Positions 60,755 through 64,000 of a stretch of 64,000 nucleotides of DNA are shown one piece after another. The translations under genes were made by a program, and so were the position numbers. The notes under the pieces were generated by a model. It had not been told where the DNA came from. It did no database searches and saw only the letters and a program-made list of their open reading frames with translations. How positions within the stretch are numbered: the first letter of the stretch is position 1; each line of letters opens with the position of its first letter. Source of the DNA: an uncultured Arsenicibacter sp. (GTDB lineage: Bacteria; Bacteroidota; Bacteroidia; Cytophagales; Spirosomataceae). The stretch is taken from NCBI RefSeq assembly GCF_945952095.1, contig NZ_CAMFHL010000009.1, positions 1 to 64,000 of the forward strand, given 5' to 3'.

Positions 60755-60787
60755 AAAGCAGCTGCCGGCAACGACAGCTGCTTTTTT
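60755..60787 (+). terminator. Terminator after the AraC gene
   Basis: AAAGCAGCTG/CAGCTGCTTT stem (60755-60764, 60775-60784), 10-nt loop, ending in T6. It lies 26 nt after the stop codon. Confidence 0.85.
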
Positions 60788-60836
60788 CATGTCCGGCATC
60801 AGCAGGTTTCGGGAAACCAACCGCTATTTTTGCACG

Positions 60837-61577
60837 ATGAGCTTTATTCAGACAGATACGTATCAGGTCCGCAGCTACGAAACCGATGCCAGCGGACGGC
60901 TTAGTGTGCCGACGCTCATGAACTGGATGCAGGAGTCCGCCAACCGCAACGCCCTCGACTATGGCATCGGCATGGCCGATCTGGCACGGCAGGGGTTCGG
61001 CTGGGTACTGATGCGCTTCCGGTTGCAGATCAAGCAATATCCTGTTTACAATGACATCGTGACGGTAAAAACCTACCCGACATTTGTGGAAAAGTTTTTC
61101 ATCTACCGCGATTTTCAGGTGCTGGCGGCCGATGGCTCTGTACTGGCCGTGGCCAGCAGCGTCTGGCTGACATTTGGCATGGAGCGCCGGACGATGGTGC
61201 CGCTGCCGCCCTTTATCCGTGCCGTTGACCCGCCGGCCGGTATCGTACCGCAGGAGAAATTATCGCTGAAGCTCGATTCGGTGCCGATGGCCGGTTGTGT
61301 GACGCAGGAGCAGCCGGTGCGGTTTTACCACCTTGATCAGAATCAGCACACCAACAACGTCTGTTATGTGCAGTGGCTGCTGGAGTCGGTGGAGGCCGAT
61401 ACACTGCGGCAGCACCGGCTGACGGAACTCGACTTGTTTTACCGTGCCGAAAGCCACTGGCAGGATACGCTGTTGGTCGGGTCCCGGCGGCTTGAAGAAG
61501 GACTGAATTACCGGCACCGCATCGAACAGGCGGATTCGGGAAAAGAGCTGCTGATCGCCCGGAGCGTGTGGCAATAG
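60837..61577 (+). CDS. Acyl-ACP thioesterase (FatA/FatB-like)
   Basis: A 246-residue double hot-dog thioesterase that releases fatty acids from acyl-ACP. The first hot-dog has MNWMQESANRNALDYGIGMADL and GWVLMRFRLQIKQYPVYNDIVTVKTYP; the second has the catalytic-type motif YHLDQNQHTNNVCYVQWL, matching the D-x-N-x-H-x-N pattern. Length is that of bacterial members without plastid extension. The ATG at 60837 (MSFIQTDTYQ) is the natural start. It stands after the AraC gene terminator, so it is separately transcribed. Confidence 0.9.
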   Translation: MSFIQTDTYQVRSYETDASGRLSVPTLMNWMQESANRNALDYGIGMADLARQGFGWVLMRFRLQIKQYPVYNDIVTVKTYPTFVEKFFIYRDFQVLAADGSVLAVASSVWLTFGMERRTMVPLPPFIRAVDPPAGIVPQEKLSLKLDSVPMAGCVTQEQPVRFYHLDQNQHTNNVCYVQWLLESVEADTLRQHRLTELDLFYRAESHWQDTLLVGSRRLEEGLNYRHRIEQADSGKELLIARSVWQ

Positions 61578-61644
61578 ACCGGCGTGAGTAGTAACTTTGT
61601 TAACAATCGCGTAATTTCCTATATCACTTACCAATTTGACGAGT

Positions 61645-62556
61645 ATGAGCACTTCATCAAACAACATAGAAACCCTCGACGGCGTCATGAACGGCCTGAT
61701 GAGCCGCTATCGGGAACGTGTGCCCGATGTAAACGGAATCATCGATGCCATGATTGCTGACGGCGTCATTGCCTCGGCCGGCGATATTGAAAACGACCAT
61801 ATTGCGTTCCGGACCATGGGCGTGCCGAATCTGGGCATCGCTTCGTTCGAGAAAATATTTCTGCACTATGGCTACCAGAAGCGCGACGAGTACAACTTTA
61901 TCGAGAAGAAACTGACCGCGTACTGGTTCAGCCCGCCGGAACCGCGTTTTCCGCGCATTTTCGTGAGTGAACTACGGGTGCATGAGCTGTCGGAAACGGC
62001 GCAGCAGATCATCCGCAACTACACGGATCAGGTCACGAGTGACCCTGTTGATGCCCTTGACCTCGACGATGCGCAGGCTGTCGATGCCTTCCTGCACCAA
62101 CCCCTTTGGGAAACCCCGACCCTGGCTGATTACCAGACCCTGCTGGCCGAAAGCGAGTATGCAGCGTGGGTAATCTATAACCGCTATTACCTGAATCACT
62201 TCACCATCAGCGTGCACAACCTGAAGGCCGGATACAACACCATTGGCGAGTACGTGGCCTTCCTGGAGCGGCATGGCTTTAAGCTGAACACGGCCGGCGG
62301 CAAGGTAAAAATCAGTCCGGACGGTGATTTGCGGCAGTCGTCGACGGTGGCGCAGATGATTAATGCGGACTTTGCCGGTGGCGACACCTACCGCATTGCC
62401 GGTTCCTACGTCGAATTTGCCGAGCGGCTGGTATTGCCGCAGTTCCGGAACCTGTCGCCGGAATCCGTTACGCGCGCGCACCGCCGTGAGGGCTTCGAGA
62501 CGGGCAATGCCGATAAGATTTTCGAAAGTACCTTTACTTCCCAGACCGGGAAATAA
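61645..62556 (+). CDS. DUF1338 dioxygenase/decarboxylase (HglS/YdcJ type)
   Basis: A 303-residue member of DUF1338. The characterised Pseudomonas member HglS is an Fe(II) enzyme turning 2-oxoadipate into D-2-hydroxyglutarate in lysine catabolism. Ligand motifs visible: NDHIAFRTMG (first His), NHFTISVHNL (second His) and GSYVEFAER (Glu). The substrate-binding Arg region FGSxxR-like is not clear to me. Start is ATG 61645. It is followed 45 nt later by an FAD-linked oxidase of the D-2-hydroxyglutarate type, which supports this reaction. Confidence 0.82.
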   Translation: MSTSSNNIETLDGVMNGLMSRYRERVPDVNGIIDAMIADGVIASAGDIENDHIAFRTMGVPNLGIASFEKIFLHYGYQKRDEYNFIEKKLTAYWFSPPEPRFPRIFVSELRVHELSETAQQIIRNYTDQVTSDPVDALDLDDAQAVDAFLHQPLWETPTLADYQTLLAESEYAAWVIYNRYYLNHFTISVHNLKAGYNTIGEYVAFLERHGFKLNTAGGKVKISPDGDLRQSSTVAQMINADFAGGDTYRIAGSYVEFAERLVLPQFRNLSPESVTRAHRREGFETGNADKIFESTFTSQTGK

Positions 62557-62601
62557 CCTACGCGACCGGCTCCGGCTGGTCGCCTGACCTGACTCAACTG
62601 C

Positions 62602-64000
62602 ATGTTTTACGTACCTGCCCAATTGCCTTTTGCCCGACTGCGTCCTGATTTTGAGGGTGACCTGTATTTCGACCAATCGCCTGAACACAGAGCGCAGCGG
62701 ATGTTGTATGCCACCGATGCATCCGTTTATCAGGAGATGCCGGTTGCTGTGGCCCTGCCTAAATCTGTACAGGACCTGAAACGACTGGTCACGTTTGCCC
62801 GCGAACAACGGGTCGGCCTGATTCCGCGAGCCGCCGGTACATCGCTGGCCGGTCAGGTGGTGGGCAGTGGAATTGTGGTCGATATGTCCAAATACTTCGG
62901 GCAGATTCTGGCCGTAAATCAGCAGGAGCGTTGGGTACGCGTACAGCCGGGCGTCATCCGTGACGATCTGAATGCGCACCTGAAACCATACGGGTTGCTG
63001 TTCGGTCCCGAAACCTCGACGGCGAGCCGTGCGATGGTCGGGGGAATGATCGGTAATAACTCATGCGGCCTGCATTCGATTGTCTGGGGAACCACCCGCG
63101 ACCATTTGCTGGAAGTAAAAACGGTACTCAGCGACGGGGCCGAAGTAACGTTCGGGCCCTTGACCCGCGCGGAGTTTGACGCAAAATGCCTTGGTGAGCA
63201 TGTGGCCAGTCCGCTCGAACAGCGGCTGTACCAGCAGTTCCGCGACTGGCTTTCAGATCCCGAACGGCGGGAGACAATCCGGACGGGCTATCCGAAACCC
63301 ACCGTTTCGCGCCGGAACACAGGCTACGCCGTGGATGCGCTGCTGCCGTTTTTTGACGAACCCGCTGTTGCGGATGTGTCAGTCATCCGGAACGAAATAC
63401 GTGCGGATCTGCAATCCGCTTCTGTATTTAACTTCGCCAGCCTGATTGCCGGTTCGGAGGGTACGCTGTGTTTTGTCACGGAAGCAAAGCTGAATCTGCT
63501 GCCGCTGCCGCCGAAGGAAGTGGCGCTGGTGTGTGCCCATTTCCTGACCTTACGCCAGTCGCTGGAAGCCAATCTGGTAGCGCTGGCGCACCGGTGCATG
63601 GCCTCGGAACTGGTAGACGACTACATCCTGCAACTGACGAAAACCAATATTGAACAGGCCAAAAACCGGGGCTTTGTAGAAAGTCACTCGCAGGGCGGCG
63701 ACCCGAAAGCGATCCTGATGGTTGAGTTTTTCGACGATACACTGGCGGGCGTGGAGGCGAAAGCCGGAAACTTTGTGGCTGCGCTACAGGAAAAAGAACT
63801 GGGCTATGCCTGGCCGGTGCTGTATGGTGAAGAAACCAAAAAACCGTGGAACCTGCGAAAAGCCGGTCTGAGTATTATGTACAACGTGCCGGGCGATGCT
63901 AAACCCGCCAACGTGATTGAAGACTGTGCCGTTGATCCGGTTGATTTGCCGGATTACATCGATGAACTGGAGCACATGGCCATGGAGCGGCACGGCCTGG
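62602..64000 (+). CDS. FAD-linked oxidase (D-2-hydroxyglutarate dehydrogenase/YdiJ type), truncated by window end
   Basis: Open for 466 codons to the window edge. It starts MFYVPAQLPFARLRPDFEGDLY and has the FAD PCMH-type binding core: IPRAAGTSLAGQVVGSGIVVDMSKYFG, VQPGVIRDDLNAHLKPYGLLFGPETST and MVGGMIGNNSCGLHSIVWGTTRDH, followed by FASLIAGSEGTLCFVTEAKL. Long members of this group (about 1000 residues) carry a C-terminal Fe-S half, which would lie beyond the window. Known relatives oxidise D-lactate, glycolate or D-2-hydroxyglutarate; the DUF1338 neighbour favours the last. Confidence 0.85.
   Translation, partial: MFYVPAQLPFARLRPDFEGDLYFDQSPEHRAQRMLYATDASVYQEMPVAVALPKSVQDLKRLVTFAREQRVGLIPRAAGTSLAGQVVGSGIVVDMSKYFGQILAVNQQERWVRVQPGVIRDDLNAHLKPYGLLFGPETSTASRAMVGGMIGNNSCGLHSIVWGTTRDHLLEVKTVLSDGAEVTFGPLTRAEFDAKCLGEHVASPLEQRLYQQFRDWLSDPERRETIRTGYPKPTVSRRNTGYAVDALLPFFDEPAVADVSVIRNEIRADLQSASVFNFASLIAGSEGTLCFVTEAKLNLLPLPPKEVALVCAHFLTLRQSLEANLVALAHRCMASELVDDYILQLTKTNIEQAKNRGFVESHSQGGDPKAILMVEFFDDTLAGVEAKAGNFVAALQEKELGYAWPVLYGEETKKPWNLRKAGLSIMYNVPGDAKPANVIEDCAVDPVDLPDYIDELEHMAMERHGL

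Noticed and set aside
62562..62583. Short GC hairpin between the DUF1338 and FAD oxidase genes
   Set aside because: GCGACC/GGTCGC forms only a short stem without T tract; too weak to call a terminator, and the two genes are likely cotranscribed.
61972..62979. 335-codon minus-strand frame
   Set aside because: Antisense to the DUF1338 gene and the FAD oxidase start, both of which carry clear family motifs; no recognisable protein features.
1..64000. tRNA, rRNA, CRISPR arrays, insertion sequences
   Set aside because: I looked for T-loop-like sequences, regularly spaced direct repeats and transposase motifs and saw none; by eye this cannot exclude a single divergent tRNA.

Overview
The window looks like the chromosome of a Bacteroidota bacterium, most likely a Cytophagales/Spirosomataceae member (Spirosoma/Fibrella/Rudanella type). 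The reasons are: DUF4292, DUF4301 and head-GIN proteins; a SusC-like TonB receptor with an N-terminal carboxypeptidase-regulatory domain; several promoter-like TAnnTTTG boxes; few Shine-Dalgarno sequences; and a CusA-TolC fusion. This assignment is an inference from gene content, not from a search. I found no rRNA, tRNA, CRISPR array, transposase or phage gene.

Layout. 1-1735: the end of a pseudaminic acid operon (pseF, pseG, start of an acetyltransferase). 1980-5118: a beta-barrel protein, a FadJ-type beta-oxidation enzyme and a stand-alone LuxR DNA-binding domain. 5193-12173: a minus-strand metal-efflux operon made of a 37-residue membrane peptide, a His-containing secreted protein, a CusA pump fused to its own TolC-like channel, the adaptor and a VIT/CCC1 transporter. 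12250-18213: DUF748, a GntP permease, an mcrC without mcrB facing a Uma2 nuclease, and envelope proteins. 18312-26866: two RluA enzymes, panB, a TPR/DUF4292/EnvC-like group and a sensor kinase. 27158-34809: a His-rich protein plus TonB receptor, mutL, two rhomboids and an Rrf2 regulator. 34868-43904: DUF4301, mutM, a coiled-coil protein, two envelope proteins, an amidohydrolase and an M28 peptidase. 43944-50283: a shortened dcw cluster (rsmH, ftsL, ftsI, murE, mraY; no mraZ upstream, no murD/ftsW downstream) with palindromic repeats in two of its gaps.

50430-64000: a TlpA-like protein and a VTT membrane protein; then a compact redox operon in which a DoxX membrane domain is fused to a thioredoxin-type glutathione peroxidase, overlapping an OhrR-type sensor gene and preceded by palindromic candidate operators; then a VOC protein, a large unknown secreted protein, a fatty-acyl group (MaoC, FabG, acyl-CoA dehydrogenase, AraC regulator, acyl-ACP thioesterase), and finally a DUF1338 dioxygenase followed by an FAD-linked oxidase that runs off the end. 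The last pair could form a 2-oxoadipate to D-2-hydroxyglutarate to 2-oxoglutarate route.

The most interesting items are the DoxX-GPx/OhrR operon, the pump-channel fusion with a signal-peptide-like linker, the DUF1338/FAD oxidase pair, the orphan McrC, and a family of GAGTGAAAGAG-type hairpins at three intergenic sites. Start codons were moved inward from the longest reading frame wherever a signal peptide or gene overlap argued for it.
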